From Haemophilus sp. C1 (GTDB taxonomy: Bacteria; Pseudomonadota; Gammaproteobacteria; Enterobacterales; Pasteurellaceae): a stretch of DNA of 64,000 nucleotides. Positions 48,157-60,511 of this stretch are shown here, in pieces (positions within the stretch are counted from its first letter, which is position 1; each line of letters opens with the position of its first letter). Below the pieces are notes generated by a model that ran no database searches, was not told the DNA's origin, and saw only the letters and a program-made list of their open reading frames with translations. The position numbers and the translations under genes were made by a program. Where the stretch lies: assembly GCF_001276515.1 (NCBI RefSeq), contig NZ_LDVZ01000005.1, positions 1 to 64,000 of the forward strand. Direction: 5' to 3'.

Positions 48157-49401
48157 ATGAACACATCTCGTTTATTTCGTCTGTTATTCCAGGGCAATTT
48201 AGTAAAAAGAATTGCAACTGGTTTAGTTCTAGGGATCATTATTGCGCTTGTTGGACCTGCACTCGAAGGTGCTTTAGGTTTTAATATTGCGGAAAAAGTA
48301 GGCGTTTTAGGTACCATCTTTGTTAAAGCATTGCGTGCTGTTGCGCCAATTTTGATTTTCTTCCTTGTTATGGCTGCGCTTGCAAATCGTAAGATTGGTA
48401 CGAAAAGCAATATGAAAGAAATTATTGTGCTTTACCTTTTAGGTACATTCTTAGCTGCATTTGTTGCTGTTATTGCTGGTTTCGTATTCCCAACAGAAGT
48501 GGTTCTTGCAACCAAAGAAGATGCAAGTTCAGCGCCGCAAGCTGTTGGCCAAGTTTTATTTACCCTTATCTTAAACGTGGTAGATAATCCATTAAATGCG
48601 ATTTTCAAAGCAAACTTTATTGGTGTATTAGCATGGTCTATCGGTTTAGGTTTGGCGTTACGTCATGCATCTGATGCAACTAAGAACGTATTATCTGATT
48701 TCGCAGAAGGTGTATCAAAAATTGTTCACGTGATTATTTCTTTTGCGCCATTTGGTGTATTCGGTTTAGTGGCTGAAACCTTATCTGATAAAGGATTAGT
48801 CGCATTAGGCGGTTATGTGCAATTACTTGCAGTATTAATCGGTACGATGTTATTTACTGCTTTTGTTGTAAACCCTATTTTGGTTTACTGGAAAATCCGT
48901 CGTAATCCTTATCCATTAGTGTGGACTTGTGTACGAGAAAGTGGTGTAACTGCATTCTTCACACGTAGTTCTGCGGCAAATATCCCCGTGAACATCGAAT
49001 TAGCAAAACGTTTAAACCTTGATGAAGAAACTTATTCTGTTTCGATTCCATTGGGTGCGAACATTAATATGGCGGGTGCAGCGATTACAATTACTATCTT
49101 AACTTTAGCTGCAGTTCATACACTTGGCTTAGAAGTTTCTTTCGTTAGTGCGCTTTTATTAAGTATTGTTGCCGCGCTTTGTGCTTGTGGTGCATCTGGC
49201 GTAGCGGGCGGTTCATTATTATTAATCCCATTAGCATGTAGCTTGTTTGGTATTTCTGATGATGTAGCAGCACAAATGATCGGTGTTGGTTTCATTATTG
49301 GTATTTTACAAGACTCAACTGAAACGGCATTAAACTCATCAACTGACGTATTATTTACTGCGGCAGTATGTATGGAAGAAGAACGTAAAAACGCAGCATA
49401 A
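48157..49401 (+). CDS. sstT: sodium/serine-threonine symporter SstT
   Basis: 414 residues, DAACS (SLC1) family. Nine or so hydrophobic segments. The re-entrant loops are visible: [19 protein letters not shown] (serine-rich HP1), then [22 protein letters not shown] (NMxGxA sodium motif), and [15 protein letters not shown] (HP2). Takes up serine and threonine with Na+. ATG follows AAAGAAAGATAAAAGT; the 286 bp upstream hold the promoter region. Confidence 0.95.
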   Translation: MNTSRLFRLLFQGNLVKRIATGLVLGIIIALVGPALEGALGFNIAEKVGVLGTIFVKALRAVAPILIFFLVMAALANRKIGTKSNMKEIIVLYLLGTFLAAFVAVIAGFVFPTEVVLATKEDASSAPQAVGQVLFTLILNVVDNPLNAIFKANFIGVLAWSIGLGLALRHASDATKNVLSDFAEGVSKIVHVIISFAPFGVFGLVAETLSDKGLVALGGYVQLLAVLIGTMLFTAFVVNPILVYWKIRRNPYPLVWTCVRESGVTAFFTRSSAANIPVNIELAKRLNLDEETYSVSIPLGANINMAGAAITITILTLAAVHTLGLEVSFVSALLLSIVAALCACGASGVAGGSLLLIPLACSLFGISDDVAAQMIGVGFIIGILQDSTETALNSSTDVLFTAAVCMEEERKNAA

Positions 49402-49419
49402 TGATGATGCAAATAAGAG

Positions 49420-49442
49420 AGCGGGCTATGCCCGCTTTTTTT
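49420..49442 (+). terminator. terminator of sstT
   Basis: AGCGGGC/GCCCGCT hairpin followed by TTTTTTT. Confidence 0.85.
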
Positions 49443-49521
49443 ATGTGATTTTATATGCAAAGTGCGGTCTATTTTGATAGACTTCTGCCACGTTTTATTT
49501 CCCTATAAATAGGTAAGAAAA

Positions 49522-50130
49522 ATGAACCACTTAATTATTTTTGCTCATCCTAATTCAGCGCGTAGTTTTGGACGATCGATTGCCAATCGTATTGAGCAAA
49601 TTAGTCAAGAACATGGTGTAAATGTATTTTTTCGTGATCTTTATGAAATGAATTTTAATCCAATTTTATCTCATGAAGAATTGCAGAATGCTAACAAAGG
49701 TATTATTCCAGAAGATATTCAGCAAGAGCATGATTTTATTCTTCAAGCAGATTTAATTACGTTGGTTTATCCCCTTTGGTGGATGGGATTTCCGTCAATT
49801 TTGAAAGGCTATTTAGATCGCGTATTAAGTCACGGCTTTGCCTATAAAACAGAAAACGGCGAATCAGTGGGATTGCTCAAAAATAAGCAAATGCAGCAAT
49901 TTATTACTATTGGCAGTAATGTTGATAAATATAAAGAATTTGGTGTGGATAAATCTCTCAATCATTGTTTAATTAATGGATTGTTTAATTACTGTGGCAT
50001 TGAAAATGTTGAGTTTGAATTATTTGGAGATATTCATTTAATTGATGATAAGGCTCGTAAAGCGATGATTGACCTTGCTGCTCAAAAAACTCAAGCAAAA
50101 TTGATCGCACTTTTAAAGGAAAAAGCGTAA
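49522..50130 (+). CDS. NAD(P)H oxidoreductase of the flavodoxin-like (KefF/MdaB) family
   Basis: 202 residues. NQO/flavodoxin-like fold: LIIFAHPNSARSFGRSIANRI (FMN phosphate loop), LVYPLWWMGFPSILKGYLDRVLSHGFAYK (the YPLWW...P.LKGY.DRV hallmark). Likely a quinone reductase; substrate unproved. Its TAA overlaps the next gene's ATG. Confidence 0.88.
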   Translation: MNHLIIFAHPNSARSFGRSIANRIEQISQEHGVNVFFRDLYEMNFNPILSHEELQNANKGIIPEDIQQEHDFILQADLITLVYPLWWMGFPSILKGYLDRVLSHGFAYKTENGESVGLLKNKQMQQFITIGSNVDKYKEFGVDKSLNHCLINGLFNYCGIENVEFELFGDIHLIDDKARKAMIDLAAQKTQAKLIALLKEKA

Positions 50131-50684
50131 TGTCTGAAAAACAAATTAATAATTTTTCATTAATTAGTCGATTATTCGGTAATCTTTTTTATCGTTCTCC
50201 TACCGATGAAGTTCTTTCAGGCGCGTTTACTTGGTTACAACAAAAAGGTTTGAGTCAAGTTTGGGCGTTAGATACTGATAAAGAAAGTGAATTAGCGCTG
50301 AATAGCTTACAAGCTAAAATTGATCTCGATTTATTGAACCAAGAGTATCAAAAATTGTTTGGTACAAATGGCAAAGTAGTGACCGCTATTTCAGCTTACG
50401 AGATTGATGTTGAAGAATTTATGAATTTTCGCCTTGTACGCAATATGCCAGAGGTGGAAAGTGCGGATCATTTTGCTTTGTTATTGCTTACAGCCTCTTG
50501 GCTTGAAGATAATTCTGATTCTTTAGTGGCTCAGCAAGAATTTTTTGAAACCTTTTTATTGCCTTGTGCAGCGAAGTTTTTAACTCAAGTAGTAAATCAA
50601 GCAACTTTGCCTTTTTATCGTGCATTAGCCAGCCTTACACGAGAAATATTGGCAGCGATGGCGGATGAATTGGAAGAAGAGTAG
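50130..50684 (+). CDS. TorD/DmsD-family redox enzyme chaperone
   Basis: 184 residues, all helical. Typical TorD-family segments: ISRLFGNLFYRSPTDEVLSG at the N-terminus, LNQEYQKLFGTNGKVVTAISAYE (the Y-x8-P/S-type contact region), and DHFALLLLTASWLEDN. Family members guide molybdoenzymes (Tat substrates) or act as YcdY-type chaperones. Coupled to the oxidoreductase above. The client is not evident here; fdhF lies 11 kb away. Confidence 0.82.
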   Translation: MSEKQINNFSLISRLFGNLFYRSPTDEVLSGAFTWLQQKGLSQVWALDTDKESELALNSLQAKIDLDLLNQEYQKLFGTNGKVVTAISAYEIDVEEFMNFRLVRNMPEVESADHFALLLLTASWLEDNSDSLVAQQEFFETFLLPCAAKFLTQVVNQATLPFYRALASLTREILAAMADELEEE

Positions 50685-50686
50685 GC

Positions 50687-50730
50687 AATATTTTGCTTTC
50701 CTCTAAGTCTTGAGGAAAGCAAGAAATATT
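50687..50730. terminator. bidirectional terminator between convergent genes
   Basis: AATATTTTGCTTTCCTC pairs with GAGGAAAGCAAGAAATATT around a short loop. It serves the TorD-like gene and the nitroreductase. Confidence 0.85.
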
Positions 50731-51285
50731 TTATAAATAGGTTACAAAATCTTTTGTATTGATAACACGGCATTCACGTTCTGCTTTTTCTATGCTTGTG
50801 CCAATCATGACTAACGCAATCACACGATCTTGTTCACGACATCCGAAAGCTTCTCGTAATGCACTTCCCTCAACCCATTTTCCTGAAATCCACACGTTAT
50901 CAAATCCTTGTGCTTGAGCAGCCAGTTGTATTCCGTAAGTTGCACAGCCCGCACTTAACATTTGTTCCCATTCAGGCACTTTAGCGATAGTTGGATCGAT
51001 TTTTGAGACCACGCCAATAACCATCGGTGCGCGATGTGCTAGGTTTTCGGCTTTCATCAATTTTTCTTCTCCAAGATCAAATTCTAAAACCGCAGCTTTA
51101 AGTAGTGTTTCTAATTTATTTAAGCTCTCGTTTTCCATTACAATAAAATGATAAGGATGTAATTTTCCGTGATCTGGCGCACGCATTGCTGCTTCGAAAA
51201 TACGCTCAAGCTGTTCTGTATTAGGTGCAGGTGTGGTTAATTTTTTATTTGATTTTCTTGTGGTTAAAAGTGTAAGTGCATCCAT
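50731..51285 (-). CDS. nitroreductase-family protein (YdjA-like)
   Basis: 184 residues. FMN-dependent: LLTTRKSNKKLTTPAP at the N-terminus, then FEAAMRAPDHGKLHPYHFIVME. The C-terminal half has CATYGIQLAAQAQGFDNVWISGKW, typical of YdjA, a small nitroreductase. Physiological substrate unknown. Confidence 0.88.
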   Translation of the reverse strand: MDALTLLTTRKSNKKLTTPAPNTEQLERIFEAAMRAPDHGKLHPYHFIVMENESLNKLETLLKAAVLEFDLGEEKLMKAENLAHRAPMVIGVVSKIDPTIAKVPEWEQMLSAGCATYGIQLAAQAQGFDNVWISGKWVEGSALREAFGCREQDRVIALVMIGTSIEKAERECRVINTKDFVTYL

Positions 51286-51383
51286 TTTATTATTCCCTAT
51301 GAATAAAAGTGCGGTAGATTATAGCATAGTTTTTGGCAAGGCTTTGTGATACGCTAGGGCAAATTTTTTTAAAGGTAATTTGT

Positions 51384-53231
51384 ATGTTTCGAGTATTAAA
51401 ATTTTGTTGGAAAGCACTTTGTTTCATTCGTGATCTTGTGATGAATGTCGTGTTTTTAGGCTTTGTACTATTGCTAGTGGCGGTAATTAGCTTTTCAAGC
51501 GGTGGAAAAAAATCTACAACATTAACAGGGGAAGGAGCATTATTAGTTAATTTAGATGGCTATCTAGCGGACAACCGTGATGAAACACTTCGTTGGCAAG
51601 ATGCGTTAAGCGAATTGAATAGCGAGCACGTTCCTCGAAAAATTTCGACGTTTGATGTGGTATTTGCTATTCAACAAGCGGAAGATGATCCTAAAATTAA
51701 AGGATTAGTGCTCGATCTTAATTATTTTGAAGGGGCGGATTTACCCGCATTAGATTTTATTGGTGGGGCTATCAGCCAGTTTAAAAATGCAGGAAAACCA
51801 GTGATCGCCTATGCGGATAATTATTCCCAAGGACAATATTATTTAGCGAGTTTTGCGGATGAAATTTATTTAAATTCAATTGGAAGCGTGGATATTCACG
51901 GTTTATCGCAAGAGAATTTGTATTTTAAAGAGATGCTCGACAAATTAGCCGTTACACCACATATTTTCCGCGTAGGGACTTATAAATCAGCAGTAGAACC
52001 ATTTTTACGCAACGATATGTCGGCTGAGGCAAAAGCAAATATGCAGCGTTGGTTAGGCGAAATGTGGAATAATTATGTTTTATCCGTCAGCGAAAATCGT
52101 AATATTAAGAAAGATAACGTTTTGCCGAATGCGAAACAATATTTATCGGATCTTAAAGCGTTAAAAGGCAATAGTACGGCATACGCACAACAACGTGGAT
52201 TAGTAACCGATGTTGTAACTCGTTTGGATTTAGATAAAAAACTTACCGCACTTTTTGGCAAAGGAAGCGATGGAAAAGCGAATCTTATCGAATTTGATGA
52301 TTATTTAGCTCAACAGCCTGATCGCTTAGAACATTACAACGTACCGAATAAAATTGCGGTTGTGAATGTGGAGGGAGCGATTATCGATGGAGAAAGTGAT
52401 GATGAAAATTCAGGCGGTGATACTATTGCGCGAATTCTCCGTAAAGCTTACGATGACAACTCAGTAAAAGCCGTTGTTTTACGGGTTAATTCACCAGGCG
52501 GTAGTGCTTTTGCTTCTGAAATTATTCGTCAAGAAACAGAAAACTTACAGGAAATCGGTAAGCCTGTCATCGTATCTATGGGCGCAATGGCAGCGTCTGG
52601 CGGTTATTGGATTTCATCCACTGCAGATTATATTATTGCCGATGAAAACACTATTACAGGCTCTATCGGTATTTTCGCGATGTTCCCGACTTTTGAAAAT
52701 AGCATAAAGAAAATCGGAGTGAGTTCAGATGGTGTTTCAACCACTGAATTAGCTAATACATCAGCGTTTTCTCCATTAGCAAAACCCGTGCAAGATATTT
52801 ATCAAACAGAAATTGAGCATGGTTATGACCGATTTTTAGAAATTGTCAGCAAAGGTCGCCAGCTTTCTAAAACACAAGTAGATAAACTTGCTCAAGGTCA
52901 GGTTTGGTTAGGCAGTGATGCATTCCAAAATGGTTTGGTGGATGAGATCGGTTCTTTTAATGAAGCGGTCAATAAAGCAGAGCAATTAGTGAATCAACGC
53001 CAAGATACTGCCGTACAAGATTTTAGCGTGGAATGGTTTACTGATGATAATGTTAGTTTAATTAGCACTTTATTGCGCGATACTAAAAAAGGTGCGCAAG
53101 AACAGTTAGCTAAATGGCTTGGTCTGCCAGCTCCAATTCAAAAATTACAAAAAGAATTGAATGTATTAACTAAATTTAATGATCCTAAAGGTCAATATTT
53201 GTATTGTTTGAATTGTGGGATGGTTAAGTAA
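51384..53231 (+). CDS. sppA: signal peptide peptidase SppA, 67-kDa type
   Basis: 615 residues from MFRVLKFCWKALCF, preceded by AAAGGTAA; the earlier ATG at 51333 is unlikely. N-terminal membrane anchor (LVMNVVFLGFVLLLVAVISF). Tandem S49 domains: the first has the catalytic Lys (FRVGTYKSAVEPFLRNDMS), the second the Ser (MGAMAASGGYWISSTADYI). Clears signal peptides at the periplasmic face of the inner membrane. The last residues contain CLNCG, a slightly unusual cysteine-rich tail. Confidence 0.95.
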   Translation: MFRVLKFCWKALCFIRDLVMNVVFLGFVLLLVAVISFSSGGKKSTTLTGEGALLVNLDGYLADNRDETLRWQDALSELNSEHVPRKISTFDVVFAIQQAEDDPKIKGLVLDLNYFEGADLPALDFIGGAISQFKNAGKPVIAYADNYSQGQYYLASFADEIYLNSIGSVDIHGLSQENLYFKEMLDKLAVTPHIFRVGTYKSAVEPFLRNDMSAEAKANMQRWLGEMWNNYVLSVSENRNIKKDNVLPNAKQYLSDLKALKGNSTAYAQQRGLVTDVVTRLDLDKKLTALFGKGSDGKANLIEFDDYLAQQPDRLEHYNVPNKIAVVNVEGAIIDGESDDENSGGDTIARILRKAYDDNSVKAVVLRVNSPGGSAFASEIIRQETENLQEIGKPVIVSMGAMAASGGYWISSTADYIIADENTITGSIGIFAMFPTFENSIKKIGVSSDGVSTTELANTSAFSPLAKPVQDIYQTEIEHGYDRFLEIVSKGRQLSKTQVDKLAQGQVWLGSDAFQNGLVDEIGSFNEAVNKAEQLVNQRQDTAVQDFSVEWFTDDNVSLISTLLRDTKKGAQEQLAKWLGLPAPIQKLQKELNVLTKFNDPKGQYLYCLNCGMVK

Positions 53232-53237
53232 TAATTG

Positions 53238-53264
53238 AAAAGGGCAGAATTAAATCTGCCCTTT
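53238..53264. terminator. terminator between sppA and licD
   Basis: AAAGGGCAGA/TCTGCCCTTT hairpin between convergent genes. Confidence 0.75.
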
Positions 53265-53267
53265 CGC

Positions 53268-54065
53268 TTACAAAATATACGCTTCTTGAATATGATGTGG
53301 CTTTTGGTCTTCTTCAGGGGGAAGTTGCATATAGTCGCCGTAATATTGCGTTAAGTGTTCGTGATATCCATTCATTACTTGAAATTGTCGTCCTTCAAAT
53401 TCTTTATAAATAATATGGTTAAAATATTCCTTCGGCATATAAGATTTTTGCCAACCACCGTAGTCAGATAATACAAGACCAATATAATCGCATTGTTTTA
53501 TCGGATATTTTATTTGGAATTGTGCTAAATTTTTTTGCATTTTGGAAAATAAAAAGTGGCTTAATTTACCAAGTATCGTTTTTTGCAAAGTATTTTCTTT
53601 TGATCTTAACCATCTTTTCTTACAAGAAGAAAATCGAAGTTTAATTCTTCGATGCTTTTTCATCAGTGGGTAGATGATCTTTGGTTCATTCGGTACGCCA
53701 TCATAGATAAATATATCCATAAACATTGGGCTTTTTCTTCCCTTAGCATCTGTTATTTGAGTGCGACAATCGAAAATTTTTGCCATTTCACCTGTATATT
53801 GAGCAAGTATATCCTCCGCTGTTTTCATATTGTAGTATTCGTGAGTTTCTTGAAACCAAACATCAACAAATTTTTGATATTCATCGCGGTGCATATAAAT
53901 ATCAATATCATCATCCCAAGGGATAAAGCCTTTATGGCGTATAGCACCGATTAATGTTCCACCACCAAGAGAATAGTGAATTTGGTGTTTCTCACATAGA
54001 GCGTGAAAATAATCTAAGATATCGAGACAAACGAGTTGTTGTTCTCTAAGTGTCAATTTTTTCAT
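53268..54065 (-). CDS. licD: phosphorylcholine transferase LicD
   Basis: 265 residues. LicD/FKRP domain: HYSLGGGTLIGAIRHKGFIPWDDDIDIYMHRDEYQKF, where the DDD acidic motif binds metal, and MFMDIFIYDGVP. Transfers phosphorylcholine from CDP-choline to lipooligosaccharide. LicD alleles differ in acceptor site; this cannot be read here. It ends lic1 and overlaps licC by one base (ATAATG-type junction). Confidence 0.95.
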   Translation of the reverse strand: MKKLTLREQQLVCLDILDYFHALCEKHQIHYSLGGGTLIGAIRHKGFIPWDDDIDIYMHRDEYQKFVDVWFQETHEYYNMKTAEDILAQYTGEMAKIFDCRTQITDAKGRKSPMFMDIFIYDGVPNEPKIIYPLMKKHRRIKLRFSSCKKRWLRSKENTLQKTILGKLSHFLFSKMQKNLAQFQIKYPIKQCDYIGLVLSDYGGWQKSYMPKEYFNHIIYKEFEGRQFQVMNGYHEHLTQYYGDYMQLPPEEDQKPHHIQEAYIL

Positions 54066-54766
54066 TATTTTTCCTTGTTTGGTGTCAATTTTTGTAAAAT
54101 GTGGTGATAGTCATCAAGATTATCCATCTCAAATATATCATCACGGTTAAGTTGCTGTGTATGAACATTTAATTTATCTATATATTCCATCGGAATGGTG
54201 TCCCAATAAAGTGCGGGATTTTTTAATTGCACTTCACTTGTATATTCTTTGAGCAAATTTAGAATAATATTGCAATCCCGAGTTGTCCAATAAGATACCC
54301 CTGACAAGCTAGGCTGGTTTAATGATCCAATCTCAATACGTATTACTTGCCCATTACTATTTAAAATCGGTAGCCATTCATTGTACGTTTTAGAACGGAT
54401 GACTGTGAAATATGTACTGTGTGGTGGCTTCGTTAGAAAAATATTACGATTAAGCACAACATCCGCATCAATAACATAACAATCACTAAAGAAGTCTCGA
54501 GCTAGAGAGAAGGAATAAATGCTGTTATATTCGCGATATTTTTCGTTGTAAATCAAGGTGCAGTCATATTTTTTCTTTAGATACTCGAATTGTTCGTGCA
54601 AATGCCCAGTAATAATGACAATTTTATCAATATTCGCTTGTTGTAAAAACGCCAGTGTTCGTTCTAAGTTAGGTGTGCCGTGAATATCTAATAGGGCTTT
54701 ATGAGTGGTTTGTGTGATGTCTTTAAAACGACTGCCTAGGCCTGCAGCCAAAATAATTGCATTCAT
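54065..54766 (-). CDS. licC: CTP:phosphocholine cytidylyltransferase LicC
   Basis: 233 residues. Nucleotidyltransferase start MNAIILAAGLGSRFKDITQTTHKALLDIHG (GxGxR...PK-like with HK), then IYSFSLARDFF and VIDADVVLNRNIF. Makes CDP-choline. It overlaps licB by 4 bp. Confidence 0.95.
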   Translation of the reverse strand: MNAIILAAGLGSRFKDITQTTHKALLDIHGTPNLERTLAFLQQANIDKIVIITGHLHEQFEYLKKKYDCTLIYNEKYREYNSIYSFSLARDFFSDCYVIDADVVLNRNIFLTKPPHSTYFTVIRSKTYNEWLPILNSNGQVIRIEIGSLNQPSLSGVSYWTTRDCNIILNLLKEYTSEVQLKNPALYWDTIPMEYIDKLNVHTQQLNRDDIFEMDNLDDYHHILQKLTPNKEK

Positions 54767-55640
54767 TTTTGTTCCCCTTTGTAATAAAGTGTAACGATCA
54801 CTCCGGCACTTAATAATAAGGTGAGTAGTAAGGTAATGGGCTTAATTGGCTGTTTATAGAGCAGATAACCAAGTCCAATTGCCCATACAGAATATGTGAT
54901 ATTTAATGCCATTGCTTTGATTGGTTTTAACAGATAAATCGCTTGGTAATAGCAGACGTAAGATAATGCCCCAAAGATTATTACGCCAGCAATTTGTACA
55001 TAATTAAAACTAAGTATATCTAGTGAGAAATCTTTCAAGGAAAGAATAAATAGAATCAATAAATAACCAATAGTTGAACCACATAGTCTTAAAAAATACA
55101 CTTGAAGTCCAGAGAGAGAACGCATTGTATAGGAGGATATCACTATTTCAGATGACCACCCTAATATACAAATTATTAAAAAAATAAAACCGATAGAATT
55201 AAAGGTTATTTCTTGTTCTACTTCAATAGCAAGCAACGAAGAAGAAATAATAGCCAAGGCGAATCCGAATTGGGCTGTTTTGCTAATTTTTTCTTTTAGA
55301 ATCCAATAAGACATTAACGCAGCGAAAACAGGAAAGAGAGATGAAAGCGGTGCAGTATAATAGATCGTTAAATAATGAATGCTTAATAAATAGGCAGACA
55401 TTCCTATTGGTCCGCCTAATATGCCAGATAACGCTGGTTGCCAAAAAACGCCTTGAAAATCTACCACACTTTTTCTCCACAATGTGATGCCGATAACTAA
55501 TAACGAGCAAAAATCAATTAAAAAAAGCAATGAAATTACTTTCCCTAACGCAGTATATTCACTTAATGGCAATTCATTATATAACAATCCAGATAATGCC
55601 CAAAATACAGCGGATAGTATGCCAAAGAGATAGCCACGCA

Positions 55641-55641
<1 letters not shown>
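54763..55641 (-). CDS. licB: choline permease LicB
   Basis: 292 residues, about ten hydrophobic helices, EamA/DMT type duplicated fold. SIHYLTIYYTAPLSSLFPVFAALMSYWILKE is the EamA core. Imports choline for decoration of lipooligosaccharide. It overlaps licA by one base. Confidence 0.93.
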
Positions 55642-56600
<959 letters not shown>

Positions 56601-56687
56601 AGCATTTTTGTATTCATTTTTATATTTAAATTTTGTTTGATTTTAACACGTTAAAGTTATTTTTGTAAGGTTCTGAATCTTATGGAT

Positions 56688-58700
56688 TTATTCAACTTTT
56701 GAACTTTTCAACCACTTTCTCGCCCAAGCTCGGTTAGCTGAAAGGTTATGTAATATGGCTTCGCTTATTGGTAATGGCTCGCCATAAATGATTGAAGCTA
56801 AGGTTTCGCCTAAGAGTGGAGCGGAGGTAAGCCCGCGAGAACCTAAGGCTGCGATTAAGAAAAGATTCTGAAAATTGGCCGCACTTTGAATATATTGTTT
56901 ACGGCGGCGGAGGTTGAATAAATTGTAATAATCCGCTTGTTGCTGTTCAAAATTCGGGACGTTTCCCACCATTGGGGCAAGATCTCTTACAGAGCAGCGG
57001 ATTCCTACACGCGCTAAATTACCTGATGTATCCACATCTTGCGTCCAAGGTTGGACGATATTTTGTTGAAGTTTTTGTTGATTTTCTTGTTGTTCTTGTT
57101 CGCTAAAATGGCGATCAATATTATCTCGAACATGGCTTGCGCCGATGCAATGTGAGGTTTTTAATTGATCTGCTGGAGTAAGATAGCCATCATAACAAAG
57201 CACAGATTTCAGTTTGAGTAAGTTTTCTGATGTTGGAATTTGGCTGACTTGCCCGCGGATAGGGTAGAGCGGTAGCTTTTCTGTTTGAACAAAATCAGTA
57301 ATTTTATATCCGTTCGCAAGAATGATGACTTCATGGCAGTATTTTTGGTCTTGCGTATTTTCTAGTTCCCAACCTTTTTCTTGTTGAGAAAGTGCGGTAA
57401 TTTTTTGTGAGGTTTTAATGATTACACCTTGCTTTTCAAGAAATGAAAAGGCATTTTGAACAAATTGTCTTGGTGCAAGCCAAGCACCTTGCTCAATCCA
57501 ACCGCCTTCGCAATTAAGCGGTAATCCCACTTTTTCACTAAGTTGTTCAGCATTCAGCATTTGGAAGATTTCGTTCGGCAAACCAAGCTGAGAAATCTTT
57601 GCTAATTTGACCGCACTTTTTTCGTTGTAAGCACATAGTGCCACGCCACAAAATTCGTGTTCAAACGCTATGTTTTGTGCGATTGCCCAATCAAGTAATT
57701 GGCGACCGTAACTGAAAGCGTGTAGGTAAAAATCAACGGTGAGCGCATTATCATCGCTAAGTTGCGGATAAAATGCGCCTTGTTTATTGCCTGAGGCATT
57801 GAGAGCGAGCGCATCATCTTCACAATAAATAGTGACTTTTGCCCCGCGTTTTACTAAGGAAATGGCTGCACAAAGAGAAGCAATACCACCGCCGATAATA
57901 GCGACATCTTGTTTTTCCATTTTCGCAGGCTGAGCAAGATACCAAGGTGTGGAAAGTGCGGTAGATTTTGATTGTATTTTTAGCCCACTTAAACATTCCC
58001 GTTTTTTGCCGAAGCCTTTACGTTTTGTCACATTAAAGCCTGCGGATTCAAGTCCTTTTCTAACCGCACTTGCTGCGGTGAAAGTGGCAAAAGAACCATT
58101 GGGTTTTGTGAAACGAAACATTAAGTTATAGAGATCATCATTCCACATTTCAGGATTTTTGCTTGGCGCAAAGCCATCTAAAAACCAAGCATCAATACGT
58201 TCATTCATATAATCGCCAAGTTGTGGCAAGTTTTCTGATACATCGCCAAACCATAAATCTAAGGTTGTCTCTCCAAAATGAATACGATGACAACCTAGAA
58301 TCAATGAAGGCCAATAACGTTGCAAATGAGTGCTTAAATCTGCAAACTGCGGATAGGCAAGGTGCGCTTGTGAAAGTGCGGTAATTTTTAGCGGATATTT
58401 TTCAAAGGAAATAAAATTTAGGCGTTTTAAAGGATGATTCTCGTGTTGCTGGCGAAATTCACGGAATAATTGGGTTGCCGCAAAGAAATTTAATCCTGTA
58501 CCAAATCCTGTTTCTGTGATGATAAAATTAGCCTCGTTGTGCTTTATCCAACGTTCCCAAAGTTGATTACCTTGTAGAAAAACATAATTTGTTTCTGCCA
58601 ATCCATTTTCGTTAGAAAAATAGACATCATCGAATTGATCTGAGATGGGAATATGGTTTTGATTGAAGTGAATCTCAGCATGTTGCACGCTAAAAGCCAT
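56688..58700 (-). CDS. mnmC: bifunctional tRNA mnm5s2U34 biosynthesis protein MnmC
   Basis: 670 residues. The N-terminal methyltransferase has [19 protein letters not shown] and [17 protein letters not shown]. The C-terminal FAD oxidoreductase starts near residue 265 with [23 protein letters not shown] full-length fusion of the two steps, as in E. coli (668 residues). Completes the 5-methylaminomethyl-2-thiouridine wobble base. Confidence 0.95.
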   Translation of the reverse strand: MAFSVQHAEIHFNQNHIPISDQFDDVYFSNENGLAETNYVFLQGNQLWERWIKHNEANFIITETGFGTGLNFFAATQLFREFRQQHENHPLKRLNFISFEKYPLKITALSQAHLAYPQFADLSTHLQRYWPSLILGCHRIHFGETTLDLWFGDVSENLPQLGDYMNERIDAWFLDGFAPSKNPEMWNDDLYNLMFRFTKPNGSFATFTAASAVRKGLESAGFNVTKRKGFGKKRECLSGLKIQSKSTALSTPWYLAQPAKMEKQDVAIIGGGIASLCAAISLVKRGAKVTIYCEDDALALNASGNKQGAFYPQLSDDNALTVDFYLHAFSYGRQLLDWAIAQNIAFEHEFCGVALCAYNEKSAVKLAKISQLGLPNEIFQMLNAEQLSEKVGLPLNCEGGWIEQGAWLAPRQFVQNAFSFLEKQGVIIKTSQKITALSQQEKGWELENTQDQKYCHEVIILANGYKITDFVQTEKLPLYPIRGQVSQIPTSENLLKLKSVLCYDGYLTPADQLKTSHCIGASHVRDNIDRHFSEQEQQENQQKLQQNIVQPWTQDVDTSGNLARVGIRCSVRDLAPMVGNVPNFEQQQADYYNLFNLRRRKQYIQSAANFQNLFLIAALGSRGLTSAPLLGETLASIIYGEPLPISEAILHNLSANRAWARKWLKSSKVE

Positions 58701-58844
58701 TTTTTATTCCTTGCCTAATGAAATTTGCGTATAATAACGCGATTTTCTAAACTGGTCGAACAAATGAATTATTGCTTGAAATATTTTTATTTCGTAGTAA
58801 TTTTGAGCCGTTATTTTTACATATAAAACAATAAGGAAGAAGCA

Positions 58845-60065
58845 ATGAGAAGAGCTGTAATTACAGGCTTTGGGATTATTTCAAGTATCGGTAACAACAA
58901 AGAAGAAGTATTGGCTTCATTAAAAGCAGGAAAATCAGGTATTGAAGTTGTGCCTGAATTTGTGGAAATGAATATGCGTAGCCATGTTGCCGGAACAATC
59001 AAATTAAACCCAAGCGAGCACATTGATCGTAAAGTGTTCCGTTTTATGGGTGATGCAGCGGCTTATGCTTATCTTTCTATGCGTGAAGCGATTGAAGATT
59101 CAGGCTTAACAGAAGATCAAGTTTCTAATGATCGTACTGGTTTAGTGATTGGTGCGGGTACGGGTTCTGCACATAACCAGTTAGTGGCGTGTGATGCGGT
59201 ACGTGGCCCTCGCGGTGTAAAAGCAATTGGCCCTTATGCGGTAACGAAAACTATGGCATCGAGTGTTTCAGCTTGTTTAGCAACACCTTATAAAATCCGT
59301 GGAGTGAACTATTCAATCAGCTCTGCTTGTGCAACTTCTGCACATTGTATCGGTCATGCGGTTGAGTTAATTCAATTAGGCAAACAAGATGTCGTTTTTG
59401 CGGGTGGTGCAGAAGAATTATCTTGGGAATGTGCTACTGAGTTTGATGCAATGGGTGCAGTTTCAACTAAATACAATGAAACGCCAGAAAAAGCATCTCG
59501 TGCTTATGATGCAAACCGTGACGGTTTCGTGATTGCTGGTGGTGGCGCAGTTGTAGTTGTAGAAGAATTAGAACACGCACTTGCTCGTGGTGCAAAAATC
59601 TACGCTGAAATCGTAGGTTATGGCGCAACTTCTGATGGTTACGATATGGTGGCACCAAGTGGTGAAGGTGCAGAGCGTTGTATGAAACAAGCAATGGCAA
59701 CTGTCGATACCCCAATTGATTACATCAACGTACACGGTACATCTACACCAGTAGGTGACGTGAAAGAATTAGGTGCAATCAAAAATGTGTTTGGTGACAA
59801 GATCCCAGCGATTTCTTCAACCAAATCGATGACTGGTCACTCTTTAGGTGCGGCAGGTGCACATGAAGCAATTTACACATTATTAATGTTGGATAATGAT
59901 TTTATTGCACCAAGTATTAATATCGAAACCTTAGATGAAGCTGCTGAAGGTTGCAATATCGTTACTGAGACGAAAGAAAATGCAGGATTACAAACTGTAA
60001 TGTCAAATAGCTTTGGTTTTGGTGGTACAAATGCAACATTAATTTTTAAACGTTATAACGGTTAA
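58845..60065 (+). CDS. fabB: 3-oxoacyl-ACP synthase I
   Basis: 406 residues, same as E. coli FabB. Catalytic Cys in [16 protein letters not shown], His in [11 protein letters not shown] and in [17 protein letters not shown]. Elongates acyl-ACP and supports unsaturated fatty acid synthesis. ATG follows AAGGAAGAAGCA. Confidence 0.96.
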   Translation: MRRAVITGFGIISSIGNNKEEVLASLKAGKSGIEVVPEFVEMNMRSHVAGTIKLNPSEHIDRKVFRFMGDAAAYAYLSMREAIEDSGLTEDQVSNDRTGLVIGAGTGSAHNQLVACDAVRGPRGVKAIGPYAVTKTMASSVSACLATPYKIRGVNYSISSACATSAHCIGHAVELIQLGKQDVVFAGGAEELSWECATEFDAMGAVSTKYNETPEKASRAYDANRDGFVIAGGGAVVVVEELEHALARGAKIYAEIVGYGATSDGYDMVAPSGEGAERCMKQAMATVDTPIDYINVHGTSTPVGDVKELGAIKNVFGDKIPAISSTKSMTGHSLGAAGAHEAIYTLLMLDNDFIAPSINIETLDEAAEGCNIVTETKENAGLQTVMSNSFGFGGTNATLIFKRYNG

Positions 60066-60078
60066 AATTCTTCTATGA

Positions 60079-60112
60079 AAAAAGCCACTTTCAATTGAAA
60101 GTGGCTTTTTTG
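60079..60112 (+). terminator. terminator of fabB
   Basis: AAAGCCACTTTC/GAAAGTGGCTTT hairpin then TTTTTT; usable in both directions. Confidence 0.88.
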
Positions 60113-60131
60113 TATAAATTAAAAAGAAAAA

Positions 60132-60395
60132 TTAAGCAACGATACCAAATTGTTCTTTCATTAATGCTTCAAAGTCAGTGCAACCACCAATTGGTTTTTC
60201 ATCAATAAAGATTTGTGGTACGGTTTCTACTGGTTTACCAACTGATTTTGATAAATCTTCTTTAGTAATGCCTTCTGCATGAATATCCACATAACGATAG
60301 TCAAAATCAGCAACTTCGCCTTTTAATTTTTCAGCAAGGTTTTTTGCACGCACACAGTAAGGGCAGCCAGGACGACCAAAAATAACAACGAACAT
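60132..60395 (-). CDS. grxA: glutaredoxin 1
   Basis: 87 residues. Active site GCPYCVRAKNLAEKL, cis-Pro TVPQIFIDEKPIGGCTDFEALM. Length and the TVPQIF segment match GrxA, which reduces ribonucleotide reductase and other disulfides. Alone on its strand, convergent with fabB. Confidence 0.92.
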   Translation of the reverse strand: MFVVIFGRPGCPYCVRAKNLAEKLKGEVADFDYRYVDIHAEGITKEDLSKSVGKPVETVPQIFIDEKPIGGCTDFEALMKEQFGIVA

Positions 60396-60511
60396 AAGAT
60401 TTCCTTTTTTGAGTTAAAAATTCTAGGCAATTCTACCTGATTTTTATCGTCTACATAAAGTGTTTTTATTCGTGTAATATACGGAACATCGTAGACAATG
60501 AGTTAAATATT